Shown piece after piece: positions 43,337-52,003 of a DNA stretch of 64,000 nucleotides (its first letter is position 1; every line of letters begins with the position of its first letter). Origin of the DNA: Amycolatopsis sp. GM8. GTDB taxonomy: Bacteria; Actinomycetota; Actinomycetes; Mycobacteriales; Pseudonocardiaceae. Position numbers and translations under genes: made by a program. The notes below the pieces were generated by a model, which saw only the letters and a program-made list of their open reading frames with translations, had not been told where the DNA came from and searched no databases. The stretch lies in contig NZ_JAJKFK010000002.1 in the NCBI RefSeq assembly GCF_021653975.1, forward strand, positions 868,001 to 932,000, written 5' to 3'.

Positions 43337-44764
43337 CTACAGAATCGGCGCGGGTACGTAGTTCGTCGCCTCCGGGAACCGGGCGAGCACGCTCTCGACG
43401 TGCTTCACGATCGTCGCGACCTGCGCGGTCGCCACGCCGGTGAACGACAGCCGGTCCGCGAGCAGCCGGTCCAGGTCCTCGCGGGTGAGCGGCAACCGCT
43501 CGTCCGCCGCGAGCCGGTCCAGCAGATCGTTGCGGGTCAAGCCTTCCTCGCGCATCGCGAGCGCGACGGCGACCGCGTTCTCCTTGATCGCCTCGTGCGC
43601 CGTCTCACGGCCGACCCCGCCGCGCACCGCGGCCATCAGCACCTTCGTGGTCGCCAGGAACGGCAGGTAGCGGTCCAGCTCGCGGGCCACCACCGCGGGG
43701 AAGGCGCCGAACTCGTTCAGCACCGTCAGGAACGTCTCGAGCAGGCCGTCGAGCGCGAAGAACGCGTCGGGCAGCGCGACCCGGCGCACCACCGAGTCCG
43801 ACACGTCGCCCTCGTTCCACTGGTCGCCGGCCAGCTCGCCGATCATCGACAGGTAGCCGCGCAGCACGACCGCGAGCCCGTTGACCCGCTCGCACGACCG
43901 CGTGTTCATCTTGTGCGGCATGGCCGACGAGCCGACCTGGCCGGGTTTGAAGCCCTCGGTCACCAGCTCGTGGCCCGCCATCAGCCGGATCGTCTTGGCC
44001 AGGCTCGACGGCGCGGCGGCCAGCTGCACGAGCGCGGAGAGCACGTCGAAGTCCAGCGACCGCGGATACACCTGGCCGACGCTGGTGAACGTGCGGGAAA
44101 ACCCGAGGTGCTCGGCGATCCGGCGCTCCAGAAGGTCCAAAGTGGACTTGCTGCCGAGCAGGTCCAGCATGTCCTGCGCGGTGCCGACCGGGCCCTTGAT
44201 ACCGCGCAGCGGGTACCGGGCGGTCAGGTCGTCCAGGCGCTCGAACGCGACCAGCAGCTCGTCGGTCGCGGTGGCGAAACGCTTGCCCAGCGTGGTCGCC
44301 TGCGCCGCGACGTTGTGCGAGCGGCCGGCCATCACCAGGTCCTCGTGCTCGACGGCGAGCCCGGCGAGCTTCGCCAGCAGCGCCGCCACGCGACCGCGCA
44401 GCAGCTCCAGCGACCGGCGGATCTGCAGCTGCTCGACGTTCTCGGTGAGGTCACGCGAAGTCATGCCCTTGTGCACGTGCTCGTGCCCGGCGAGCGCGTT
44501 GAACTCCTCGATCCGCGCCTTCACGTCGTGCCGCGTGACCCGCTCACGGTCGGCGATCGACGCCAGGTCGACCTGGCCGAGCACGCGCTCGTAGTCCTCG
44601 ACGACCCCGTCCGGCACGTCGACGCCGAGCTCCTTCTGGGCACGCAGCACCGCGATCCACAGCTCGCGCTCCAGCGTCACCTTCCGCTCGGGCGACCACA
44701 GAGCGACCAGCTCGGGCGAGGCGTAGCGGGCGGCGAGCACGTTCGGGATGCTGGGCTTCGTCAC
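43337..44764 (-). CDS. purB: Adenylosuccinate lyase PurB
   Basis: Cleaves SAICAR and adenylosuccinate, acting in both the IMP and AMP branches. The 475 residues carry the fumarase/aspartase signature GSSAMPHKMNTRSCERVNG, the early block SREL-like TSRDLTENVEQLQIRRSL, and SHNVAAQATTLGKRFA. The GTG start is fused to GGGGAG, too close for a Shine-Dalgarno. TAATCT 6 bases upstream suggests a leaderless mRNA beginning at the stop codon of the TetR gene. Confidence 0.96.
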   Translation of the reverse strand: MTKPSIPNVLAARYASPELVALWSPERKVTLERELWIAVLRAQKELGVDVPDGVVEDYERVLGQVDLASIADRERVTRHDVKARIEEFNALAGHEHVHKGMTSRDLTENVEQLQIRRSLELLRGRVAALLAKLAGLAVEHEDLVMAGRSHNVAAQATTLGKRFATATDELLVAFERLDDLTARYPLRGIKGPVGTAQDMLDLLGSKSTLDLLERRIAEHLGFSRTFTSVGQVYPRSLDFDVLSALVQLAAAPSSLAKTIRLMAGHELVTEGFKPGQVGSSAMPHKMNTRSCERVNGLAVVLRGYLSMIGELAGDQWNEGDVSDSVVRRVALPDAFFALDGLLETFLTVLNEFGAFPAVVARELDRYLPFLATTKVLMAAVRGGVGRETAHEAIKENAVAVALAMREEGLTRNDLLDRLAADERLPLTREDLDRLLADRLSFTGVATAQVATIVKHVESVLARFPEATNYVPAPIL

Positions 44765-44770
44765 CTCCCC

Positions 44771-44776
44771 AGATTA
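44771..44776 (-). promoter_or_regulatory. Leaderless -10 hexamer for purB (TAATCT)
   Basis: TAATCT on the minus strand includes the TAA stop of the TetR gene and lies 6 bases before the purB GTG. Confidence 0.5.
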
Positions 44777-45349
44777 GGCGAGAGCTTCGCGCAGCATGGC
44801 GCGGGCGACGCCGCGCGGATCGGGATCGACCTCGATGAACGCGTTGACCACGGCTCCGTCCACCAGCGCGATCAGCTGCGCGAGGCGCTTGCCGTCGATC
44901 GGTTTACCGGAACGGGCGAAGATCTCGGCGAGCAGCGCGTGGAACTCGACCTGCATCGCCCGCATCACCGGGCGCAGGTACGGCCGGCGGCCGGTGGTGA
45001 CAAGCCGTTCGTAGCGCAGCAGCACAGCTTCGTACGCGGTGTCTTCGCCGAGCAGCTGGTCGAGCACCATTTCGACGAGGGTGTCCACGCCGCGTGGTTC
45101 GGTGCTGAGCTTGTCCAGCTGCTCGCGGCCCTGGTCCAGCTCGAACCGGCCGCGATACTCGACGGCGGCGGTGACCAGGTCGTCGAGCGAGTCGAAGTAA
45201 TAGGTGGTCGACGCCAGCGGCAGGCCGGCGCGTTCGGCGACCGCGCGGTGCCGGATCGCGTCGAAGCCGCCCTCGACGAGCAGTTCGGCGGCGGCCTCGA
45301 TGAGGGCGGCGCGCCTGCGCTCGCCTTTCGGCGTGCTGGCGGCGGTCAT
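44774..45349 (-). CDS. TetR-family transcriptional regulator
   Basis: A 191-residue regulator with an N-terminal HTH (residues 10-60, RRAALIEAAAELLVEGGFDAIRHRAVAERAGLPLASTTYYFDSLDDLV) and a TetR_C-type ligand domain. It begins 9 bases after the sigma-associated membrane protein gene and ends 9 bases before purB, all on one strand. Ligand and targets are unknown. Control of the purB read-through mRNA or of the sigma operon is possible. Confidence 0.92.
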   Translation of the reverse strand: MTAASTPKGERRRAALIEAAAELLVEGGFDAIRHRAVAERAGLPLASTTYYFDSLDDLVTAAVEYRGRFELDQGREQLDKLSTEPRGVDTLVEMVLDQLLGEDTAYEAVLLRYERLVTTGRRPYLRPVMRAMQVEFHALLAEIFARSGKPIDGKRLAQLIALVDGAVVNAFIEVDPDPRGVARAMLREALA

Positions 45350-45358
45350 TCCCTGATT

Positions 45359-46015
45359 TTAGAAATGGCCGCCCAACGCCGCGGCAATGCGGGCCAGGTC
45401 TGTCTGAAGGGGCGGTGCGCTACCCGCGTCCGGAGTACTCAGCACCAGGATCGTGCCGCCACTCGCCGTGAGCTGCTGGGCCGACGCGGACGTCGCGGGC
45501 ACCCCCACCGGCATGCCGGCCGGGAACACGGTCACCGAAACGACCCCGTTCCGGTCGCCGTCCGTGACGTGGAACCCCGCCGAACGGGTGGCCGTCGGAC
45601 AGACGGGGCCGGGTATCGGCTCGGTCCCCCCGGTCGCCGGGAGCTCGCCAGCGAGGGCAGTGGCGAGCTCCCGGTCGACCTTTTCGCACCCGGAGGTGCC
45701 TTCGGCCCGCGGGCCGTCCTTCCCGTTCCCGCCGCTTCCCTGCAAGGGCGTGGGATTGGGAAAGGCATTCGGAGGACGTTCGGGCGCACTCACCGGTTGC
45801 GCCGTCGACATCTCCGTAGATCGAAAGTAGGACAACCCGGCGATTCCGGCACCACCGAGCACGAGCACCGCACAAACGGCGGAAAGCAGCACCGCCGACC
45901 GCCGGCGCGCGCTCGCCCGCGCCGAAGCCGCCGTGACGTCCGCGAGGCCGAACCCGGGCGGCGGCGGATCGCCGGGCGCGGCCCGGAACAGGGTCTCCAG
46001 GTCCTTCTCATCCAC
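45359..46015 (-). CDS. Single-pass membrane protein downstream of the ECF-like sigma gene
   Basis: A 218-residue protein with a cytoplasmic N terminus of about 38 residues (MDEKDLETLFRAAPGDPPPPGFG), one membrane helix (AVLLSAVCAVLVLGGAGIAGL) and an extracytoplasmic domain with two cysteines (SGCEKVDREL, PGPVCPTATRS). The GTG start overlaps the sigma factor stop by eight bases. This arrangement is that of an anti-sigma factor, but no zinc-binding ZAS motif is visible, so its regulatory role is inference. Confidence 0.8.
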   Translation of the reverse strand: MDEKDLETLFRAAPGDPPPPGFGLADVTAASARASARRRSAVLLSAVCAVLVLGGAGIAGLSYFRSTEMSTAQPVSAPERPPNAFPNPTPLQGSGGNGKDGPRAEGTSGCEKVDRELATALAGELPATGGTEPIPGPVCPTATRSAGFHVTDGDRNGVVSVTVFPAGMPVGVPATSASAQQLTASGGTILVLSTPDAGSAPPLQTDLARIAAALGGHF

Positions 46016-46538
46016 GCGTCTCCACCTCCTCTCCGAGTGCGGTCCGCAGGTGCGCGAGCCCGCGTGCCGTCTGGCTCTTCACGTTTCCTTCGCTGCAGCC
46101 CAGCGCCTTCGCGACACCGGCCACGTCCAGCCCTTCGAAGTACCGCAGCACGAGCACTGCCCGCTGCTTCGGCGGCACCTCCTTCAGGCCGGCCAGCAGG
46201 TCCGCGCGCAACGCGACCTGCTCGTCGAGCCGCACGCCCGTCGGCTCCGGCTCGGGCAGCCGTTCGACCTGCTGCTCGCGCCGCCAGGGCCGCCGGGACT
46301 CGTCGATCGAGGCCCGGACCAGCGTCGTCCGCAGGTAGGCGTCGATCGCGCCGCGGTCGCGGATGCGGTTCCACCTGCGGTGCACCGCGACGAACGCCGT
46401 CTGCGCGAGATCGTCCGCGCGATGCCAGTCGCCGCAGAGCAGGTACGCGGTTCGCCGCACGGAGTCCCGCTTGGCGGCGAAGTACTCCGCGAACTCCTGC
46501 TCGTCGTGCTCGTCCACCGGCCTCCCCGGCAATCTCAC
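46008..46538 (-). CDS. ECF sigma factor of the SigE/SigM-like (SigE70) family
   Basis: A 176-residue sigma-70 protein. Region 2 contains DSVRRTAYLLCGDWHRADDLAQTAFVAVHRRW. Region 4 contains LKEVPPKQRAVLVLRYFEGLDVAGVAKALGCSEGNVKSQTARGL. The linker between them is Pro/Glu-rich. GTG at 46538 is given; a GTG at 46517 with GGGGAGG three bases upstream is an alternative and loses seven residues. It probably forms an operon with the membrane protein and TetR genes. Confidence 0.92.
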   Translation of the reverse strand: MRLPGRPVDEHDEQEFAEYFAAKRDSVRRTAYLLCGDWHRADDLAQTAFVAVHRRWNRIRDRGAIDAYLRTTLVRASIDESRRPWRREQQVERLPEPEPTGVRLDEQVALRADLLAGLKEVPPKQRAVLVLRYFEGLDVAGVAKALGCSEGNVKSQTARGLAHLRTALGEEVETRG

Positions 46539-46616
46539 TGGGCTAGACGGATTTAGTGCCCGTTACGGTTGCATAGCGGGTTGTAGATCAACTAGTGCGT
46601 GTGATGTGATCTAACC

Positions 46617-47651
46617 GTGACCTCACCTGAGACCAAATCGCTCGATTTCCGCTCGGACACTGTCACCCAGCCGGACGAAGCGATGCGGAGAGCGATGGCT
46701 TCCGCTGAGGTGGGGGACAACGTACTCGATCGTGATCCGACCGTGGAAGCCCTCGAAGTGCGGGCCGCGGCGGTGCTCGGCATGCCGGCCGCGCTCTTCA
46801 CGCCGAGCGGGACGATGGCCAACCTCATCGCTCTCAGCGTGCACCTGCAGCGCGGTGATCGCTTCCTCGCGCCGCGCGGTGCGCACGTGCTGCAGAACGA
46901 ACTGGGCTCCGCGGCCTGGCTCGCCGGTGGCATGCCGGACCCGCTGGAGCACGACGCCGGCCCGGGCCGGCCGACCCCGGAGACGCTCGCCGCCGCGATC
47001 GGCCCGCGCGGCGCGCCGTACTACGTGCTGCGCACGACGTTGCTGTGCCTGGAGAACACGCACAACGCGTCGGGCGGCGCGGTCATCCCGCCGCACGAGC
47101 ACGCGCAGCTGCTGTCCACCGCACGCCAGGCCGGACTGCGCGTGCACCTCGACGGCGCCCGGATCTGGCATGCCGCGACCGCGCTCGGCCTGCCGCCCGC
47201 AGCGCTGACCGTCGGCGTCGACACGGTTTCGGCCTGCTTCTCCAAGGGCCTCGGCGCCCCGGTCGGTTCGGTCGTCGCGGGCAGCGCGAGTTTCGTCGAG
47301 CGCGCGCGCCGGATGCGGCAGATGCTCGGTGGCGGGGTGCGCCAGGGCGGTGTGCTCGCCGCGGCCGCGCTGGTCGCCCTCGACCGCATCGGTGACCTGG
47401 CCGAGGACCACGAAAAGGCCCGCAAGCTCAGCGCCGGGCTGGCCGAACTCGGCTGGGAGGTCAACACACCCGAGACCAACATCGTGCTCGCCAGGGTCGC
47501 GGATCTGGCGGTGACGCTCGAATCGCTCGGTGCACTTGGCGTCCGGGCCTCGGCCCTCGGCGGCAGGGTAAGGTTCGTGACGCACCGTGACCTGTCGATG
47601 GCGGATGTCGAAGAGGCGTTGCGCCGGATCAAAGCTGGGGGCCATCAGTGA
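46617..47651 (+). CDS. ltaE: Low-specificity L-threonine aldolase
   Basis: PLP enzyme that splits threonine or allo-threonine into glycine and acetaldehyde. The 344 residues start LDFRSDTVTQPDEAMRRAM, the family opening. PLP-contact regions are TPSGTMANLIAL, LCLENTHNASGGAVIP and HLDGARIWHAA. The catalytic lysine is in ACFSKGLGAPVGSVVAG near residue 205. GTG start; the stop overlaps the HAD gene by four bases. Confidence 0.95.
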   Translation: MTSPETKSLDFRSDTVTQPDEAMRRAMASAEVGDNVLDRDPTVEALEVRAAAVLGMPAALFTPSGTMANLIALSVHLQRGDRFLAPRGAHVLQNELGSAAWLAGGMPDPLEHDAGPGRPTPETLAAAIGPRGAPYYVLRTTLLCLENTHNASGGAVIPPHEHAQLLSTARQAGLRVHLDGARIWHAATALGLPPAALTVGVDTVSACFSKGLGAPVGSVVAGSASFVERARRMRQMLGGGVRQGGVLAAAALVALDRIGDLAEDHEKARKLSAGLAELGWEVNTPETNIVLARVADLAVTLESLGALGVRASALGGRVRFVTHRDLSMADVEEALRRIKAGGHQ

Positions 47652-48223
47652 GCTGGATCATTTTCGACTATGGCGAAGTGATCTCCAGCAGAACTGAAGC
47701 GCTGCCGAAGCTGGCTTCCACGCTCGGCGTCGGGCTGGCCGATTTCGAGCCGCATTACTGGGGTTTTCGCGACCGGTATGACCGTGGCGGCACGGATCTC
47801 GAGTACTGGGGCGCGATCGGTGAAGCGCTCGGCGTGCCCGTCGATGAGTCCACTTCGGACACTCTGACCCGGATCGATGTCGAGGGCTGGTCCACGCTCG
47901 AGCCCTCGTCGCTGGAGCTGGTTTCCGCGCTGGCCGTGGCCGGCGCGGGTCTGGCGTTGCTGTCGAACGCGCCGTCGTCGTTCGCCCGGCACGCCGAGAA
48001 ACAGGACTGGGCCAAGCTTTTCAAGGTCCGGGTGTTCTCCGGCGACGTGGGAGTCGCGAAGCCGGACCGGGCGATCTTCGAGCTGTTGCTCGACCGCATC
48101 GGCGCGGAGCCGGGCGAGTGCCTGTTCTTCGACGATCGTCAGTCCAATGTAGACGGTGCGCGCGCAGTGGGACTGCGTGCGCACCGGTGGCGCGGTGCCG
48201 GCCCCGCGCAAGCCGAGGTCTAG
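47648..48223 (+). CDS. HAD-superfamily hydrolase
   Basis: A 191-residue phosphatase-like HAD protein. Motif I reads IIFDYGEV (nucleophile Asp; the usual second Asp is replaced by Gly, as in several HAD-IA proteins annotated FDFGGV). Motif II is in LLSNAPSSF, the lysine in GVAKPDRAIFELLL, and the acidic motif IV in CLFFDDRQSNVDGARAVGLRAH. The substrate is unknown. It is translationally coupled to the threonine aldolase. Confidence 0.9.
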   Translation: MSWIIFDYGEVISSRTEALPKLASTLGVGLADFEPHYWGFRDRYDRGGTDLEYWGAIGEALGVPVDESTSDTLTRIDVEGWSTLEPSSLELVSALAVAGAGLALLSNAPSSFARHAEKQDWAKLFKVRVFSGDVGVAKPDRAIFELLLDRIGAEPGECLFFDDRQSNVDGARAVGLRAHRWRGAGPAQAEV

Positions 48224-48402
48224 CGCAGGCGCTTCGGTTCCTTGCGGTTCGAGATGGCGCGATAGGCGGCGGTGCCGAGGAAGGCGACGCCACCGATGAC
48301 GGCGATCCAGATTATGGCCTTGAGCAGGAAGCCGACCACCGATCCGATCACCAGAAACGCCAGCCAGGCGAGGATCAGTGCCCCGACTATCTTCCAGAAC
48401 AT
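48220..48402 (-). CDS. Small two-helix membrane protein
   Basis: A 60-residue protein, MFWKIVGALILAWLAFLVIG then a second hydrophobic segment AIIWIAVIGGVAFLGTAAYRAI, with a basic tail SNRKEPKRLR. It overlaps the end of the HAD gene by four bases on the opposite strand. RBS GGAGG lies 7 bases before the ATG. Similar short proteins are common in actinobacteria; function unknown. Confidence 0.8.
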   Translation of the reverse strand: MFWKIVGALILAWLAFLVIGSVVGFLLKAIIWIAVIGGVAFLGTAAYRAISNRKEPKRLR

Positions 48403-48493
48403 GGCATCCCTCCGGTTACCTCGCGGGCCGTCCGGCCCACTACGAGCAAGGCTCCCAGGTTTCCGGCGGCAAAGCTCGCTGTTGGGGAAACGT

Positions 48494-49675
48494 TCAGGGG
48501 AAAGCCGGGGTTCCCCCTGACGGCAGCCACTCGCCCAGGCGGCGCACGCCCTCGGCGACCTCCCCGGTCGCGCCGGCGAACGAGAACCGGACGTACTCGC
48601 CACCGTGCACCGGGTCGAAGTCGATCCCCGGCGTGATGGCGACCCCGGTGTCGGCCAGCAGGCGCTGGCACCAGCTGAGGCTTTCGGTGGTGTGCTTGGA
48701 GACGTCGACATAGGCGTAGAAGGCCCCGTCGACCGGCGCGACCCGGTCCAGGCCGATCCCGCGCAGGCCGTCGAGCAGCAGGTCCCGGTTCGCGCGGTAG
48801 TGCGCGACATGCCCGTCCAGCTCGTCGTACGACGCGGGCTCGAACGCGGCGACCGCGGCGTGCTGGGCGAGCGCGGGCGCGCAGATGTTGAGGTTGCCGG
48901 TGAGCACGTCGACCGCGCGGTGCAGCCGGCGCGGCACCAGCATCCAGCCCAGCCGCCAGCCGGTCATCGCGAAGTACTTGGAGAACGAGCCGAGCACGAT
49001 CGCCTCGGTCGAGCTCTGCCAGGCACAGCCGAGTTCGGTGTCGTAGGAGATGCCGTGGTAGATCTCGTCGCTGATCAGCTGCACCCCGCGTGCCGCGCAC
49101 CAGCCGGCGATCGCGGCCAGTTCACCGGGCGGCAGCACGGTTCCGGCCGGGTTGGTCGGGCTGGCGACCACGAGACCGGAGATGGGGCCCAGCTCGTCGA
49201 GGATTTCCACGGTCGGCTGGAAGCGCGTCGCGTCGTCGGTCTGGAACTCGACGACCTCACAACCCAAGGCGGACAACAGGTTCCGGTACGCCGGGTAGCC
49301 GGGCCGGGCCATCGCGACCCGGTCACCGGCGTCGAAGGCGGAGAGGAAGGACAGCATGAAGCCGCCGGACGAACCGGTGGTGACGATGACGTCCTCCGGG
49401 CTGATCTCCAGCCCGTAGCGGTGGTCGTAGTGGCCCGCGATCGCTTCGCGCAGCTCGGGAATGCCGAGCTGGACGGTGTAACCGAGATTTTGTTCGCGCA
49501 GCGCGCGTTCCGCCGCGTCGAGCACCGGCCGCGGCGCGCCCGCGGTCGGCTGGCCCGCGGCCAGCGAGATCACGTCGCCGTGCGTGCGCTGTCGCGCCTG
49601 CGCGGCGGACAGCACGTCCATCACATGGAACGGCGCGACATCCGAACGCCGGGAGGGACCGGGGAAATCGACCAT
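48494..49675 (-). CDS. Class I/II PLP aminotransferase
   Basis: A 393-residue fold-type I aminotransferase. It has ISLAAGQPTAGAPRPVLDAAERAL, LGYTVQLGIPELREAIAGHY, the Asn/Pro block SPTNPAGTVLPPGEL, and DEIYHGISYD. The PLP lysine is in LGSFSKYFAMTGWRLGWM near residue 240, and the final Arg region is VRFSFAGATGEVAEGV. Aspartate, alanine or aromatic substrates are all possible. It starts 14 bases after the type VII lysozyme gene and may be read from that operon. Confidence 0.92.
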   Translation of the reverse strand: MVDFPGPSRRSDVAPFHVMDVLSAAQARQRTHGDVISLAAGQPTAGAPRPVLDAAERALREQNLGYTVQLGIPELREAIAGHYDHRYGLEISPEDVIVTTGSSGGFMLSFLSAFDAGDRVAMARPGYPAYRNLLSALGCEVVEFQTDDATRFQPTVEILDELGPISGLVVASPTNPAGTVLPPGELAAIAGWCAARGVQLISDEIYHGISYDTELGCAWQSSTEAIVLGSFSKYFAMTGWRLGWMLVPRRLHRAVDVLTGNLNICAPALAQHAAVAAFEPASYDELDGHVAHYRANRDLLLDGLRGIGLDRVAPVDGAFYAYVDVSKHTTESLSWCQRLLADTGVAITPGIDFDPVHGGEYVRFSFAGATGEVAEGVRRLGEWLPSGGTPAFP

Positions 49676-49689
49676 GTATTTAGGGTGCC

Positions 49690-50796
49690 TCAGTAACCGA
49701 CGTACCCACCACCGTGGGCCATCGACGCGAGACCCGGCGTGTTCGCGATGCTGCCGTACCGGCCGATCGTGTACCGCACGCCCGCGATGATGTTGTCCAC
49801 CGGGTTGTAGATGTTGTCGTGGCCGGGCAGCTTGTTCCCGTTGAACGTCGAGTCGATGCACTGCATCAGGCCCTTGGACGGGTGCCCGGCCGTGGCGTTC
49901 GAGTCCCACAGGTTGATCGCGTTAGGGTTACCGCCGGACTCGTGCTGGATGATCGCCCAGATGTTCTTGATGTCCGCGTCCGTGACGTTGACGCCCGCCG
50001 CCTGCAGCTCCTTGATCGCCTCTTCGATCCACTGCTGCACGTTGCCGGGCGGCTGACCGACCGGCGGGCCGCCGCTGGGGCCCATGCCGCCGCCCCCACC
50101 GCCGCCGCCCCCGCCGGAACCGCCGCCGTGCAGGCCGCCGGTGCTCTTCATCGACGTCGGGCGCTTGCCCAGCGGCGGCACGGACGAGTACCCGCCCTCG
50201 ACGTCCTTCTGCACCAGGCCCATCACGCGCTGGATCTCCTGGTTGGCGCCGTCGAGCTTGCCGCCGATCTGGGTCGTCGCGTCCGTCGCGATGGCCGTCG
50301 TGGCCTGGGTGTTCTGCGCGATGATCGCGTCCGGCGACTGGGCCGGCATGGTCGCGCCCTGCCTGTGCGAGTTCACCGCGTCGATCTGCGCCTGTGCCGA
50401 GTCGGCCGCCGCCTGCGCCTGCTGGTTGAGGGTGTCGATCCGGCCGTGCGCGTCGTCGCGCAGCTGCTGCACTTCCTTCTGCGTGCGGTCCAGGAAGCCC
50501 TGCAGGTTGCCCAGCTCGCCCGAGACCTCGTCGAGGTGGTCGTTGACCCGCTGCCCCGCGTCCCCGATCTTCTTGACGTAGTCGAAGAACGCGTCCGCCT
50601 GCGGGCCGCTCCAGGTGCCGCCGCCGAGCCCCGCGGTCGCGTTGCGCAGCGCGACGGTGTGGTCCGCGGAGTCCTTCGACGCCTGCTTGAACTGGTCCGC
50701 GACACCCTGGATGGCCGCCGGGCGCACGTTCGCGACCTGCTGCGCCTTCGTCTCGACGTCGTTCCAGTTCGGCGGGAACTCGGCTTTCGCGCTCAT
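49690..50796 (-). CDS. WXG100-like protein fused to an SLT lysozyme-type transglycosylase domain
   Basis: A 368-residue probable type VII secretion substrate. The N-terminal helical hairpin (about 1-130) has a W-S-G turn in GGGTWSGPQADAFFDYV and heptad-like helices. A poly-Gly linker (about 220-245) follows. The C-terminal SLT domain (250-368) contains IWAIIQHESGGNPNAINLWDSN with the catalytic Glu, then GLMQCIDSTFNG and NPVDNIIAGVRYTIGRYGS. It would deliver a peptidoglycan-cutting enzyme outside the membrane. ATGA overlap with the EspC-like gene upstream. Confidence 0.9.
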   Translation of the reverse strand: MSAKAEFPPNWNDVETKAQQVANVRPAAIQGVADQFKQASKDSADHTVALRNATAGLGGGTWSGPQADAFFDYVKKIGDAGQRVNDHLDEVSGELGNLQGFLDRTQKEVQQLRDDAHGRIDTLNQQAQAAADSAQAQIDAVNSHRQGATMPAQSPDAIIAQNTQATTAIATDATTQIGGKLDGANQEIQRVMGLVQKDVEGGYSSVPPLGKRPTSMKSTGGLHGGGSGGGGGGGGGGMGPSGGPPVGQPPGNVQQWIEEAIKELQAAGVNVTDADIKNIWAIIQHESGGNPNAINLWDSNATAGHPSKGLMQCIDSTFNGNKLPGHDNIYNPVDNIIAGVRYTIGRYGSIANTPGLASMAHGGGYVGY

Positions 50797-51149
50797 AGGT
50801 CCAGACTTCCGTCCTTGACGGTCAGGCTGTCCGCCGCCGCGTCATCGGTGCCGCGCATGGCGCGCGCGGCCTCCCGCAGGGCGCCGCCGGTCGACTTCAT
50901 CAGGTCGGCCGCCGCGTCGAACTCGCCGTGCATACGGTCCCGGTAGGTCTGCAGGGTGTTGACCGCGTGCTCCGACGGGTGCTCACCGGGCGCGGGTACG
51001 TGATCGGGATGCTTGATCTCGCCGAACGGGTTCGGGCCCGCGACGCCGACCATTTTCTGCTTCGAATCCTTGAAATGGTCGTGCAGGACCTCGACCTTGC
51101 CGGCCACCCGCTCCATCGATTCCGGATCGCTCTGCAGCACCCTCGTCAT
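50793..51149 (-). CDS. EspC-like / WXG100-type small helical protein
   Basis: A 118-residue helical protein starting MTRVLQSDPESMERVAGKVEVLHDHF and ending ALREAARAMRGTDDAAADSL. It resembles ESX-1 EspC-family partners. It has no WXG turn and no signal peptide, and is probably a chaperone-like or co-secreted partner of the downstream WXG-lysozyme, whose gene it overlaps by four bases. ATG at 51149 is chosen; the frame opens slightly further upstream. Confidence 0.7.
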   Translation of the reverse strand: MTRVLQSDPESMERVAGKVEVLHDHFKDSKQKMVGVAGPNPFGEIKHPDHVPAPGEHPSEHAVNTLQTYRDRMHGEFDAAADLMKSTGGALREAARAMRGTDDAAADSLTVKDGSLDL

Positions 51150-51232
51150 CCCCCTTCGCGCGAACCTCACCTGTTTCGACGGCTTCGTCGCGGTAGCGGT
51201 TCCGAGATCTTTCTAGCACCCGGAACGGAGGC

Positions 51233-52003
51233 TCACACGTCTTCCAGCAATTCCCAGATCCGGATCGCGAGCAGCTGGTTGTCGGCGGGCGCGACGGTCA
51301 CCCAGTCGCCGTCGACCCCGGCGCCGAGCTGCACGAGGTACCGGCCCGCGTCGGTGTCGTGGAACGCCACCACCCGCTCACCGCGCCGCATCGTGCCGTC
51401 GCGGCGCAGGCGCTCGACGCCGAACTGGCCGCGCGCGGTCATACCGACCATCATGCCGGCCAGCTCCTGTGCCTCCGCCAGCCCGACGCCCCGGTCCTCC
51501 AGCGCCGTGACCAGCGCTTTCGGGTCGCCCTTGGCATCCGCGTCAGCCGCCTGCACGATCCGGTGCGGCACGCTCACCGAGTGCCCTATCCCGCCGTGCA
51601 GCTCACCGGCGACCGAGACCGCGGACTCCGGCAGCGAGGTGTCCCGCGCCGGGATCAGCCACACCTCGTCGCGGTCGACGACCGCCAGCAGGGCCTGGCT
51701 GCCGATGCTGACCGCGAGCCCCTTGATCTCCCGGCCGGTCCAGACCCATACGTCGATGCTGACCTTCGGGTGGGCGAGCAGGTTCAGCTGGTCGACGAGA
51801 TCCGCCGACGCGCGGGTGCCGCGCGCCAGCCGCCGTTCACCCAGCGCCTGCCACGCTCCGTCGACCAGGGCGCGCCGCTCGCTGTGCGTGCGGCCGGGGC
51901 TCTGCACCTGCAGGGCGGGATGCCGTGGCGGCAGCCGCTCGGCCTCCCACAGCACGTCGAACTCCAAAGTGGACAGCACGAGGCTGCCGCGCGGGGCGTT
52001 CAC
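51233..52003 (-). CDS. ESX secretion chaperone EspG-like protein
   Basis: A 256-residue cytoplasmic protein of the EspG family, which binds PE/PPE pairs and guides them to the ESX machine. Family features are LSTLEFDVLWEAERLPPRHPAL at the N terminus, the VWVWTGREIKGLAVSIGSQALLAVVDRDEVWL strands, and the C-terminal RYLVQLGAGVDGDWVTVAPADNQLLAIRIWELLEDV. It overlaps the PPE gene by four bases, and its proper partners are adjacent. Confidence 0.88.
   Translation of the reverse strand: MNAPRGSLVLSTLEFDVLWEAERLPPRHPALQVQSPGRTHSERRALVDGAWQALGERRLARGTRASADLVDQLNLLAHPKVSIDVWVWTGREIKGLAVSIGSQALLAVVDRDEVWLIPARDTSLPESAVSVAGELHGGIGHSVSVPHRIVQAADADAKGDPKALVTALEDRGVGLAEAQELAGMMVGMTARGQFGVERLRRDGTMRRGERVVAFHDTDAGRYLVQLGAGVDGDWVTVAPADNQLLAIRIWELLEDV

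Noticed and set aside
43400-46546. A plus-strand open frame of more than 1,000 codons opposite purB, TetR and the sigma gene
   Set aside because: It is antisense to well-supported genes; its product is Arg/Gln/His-rich without any domain. Long antisense frames are normal at this GC content.
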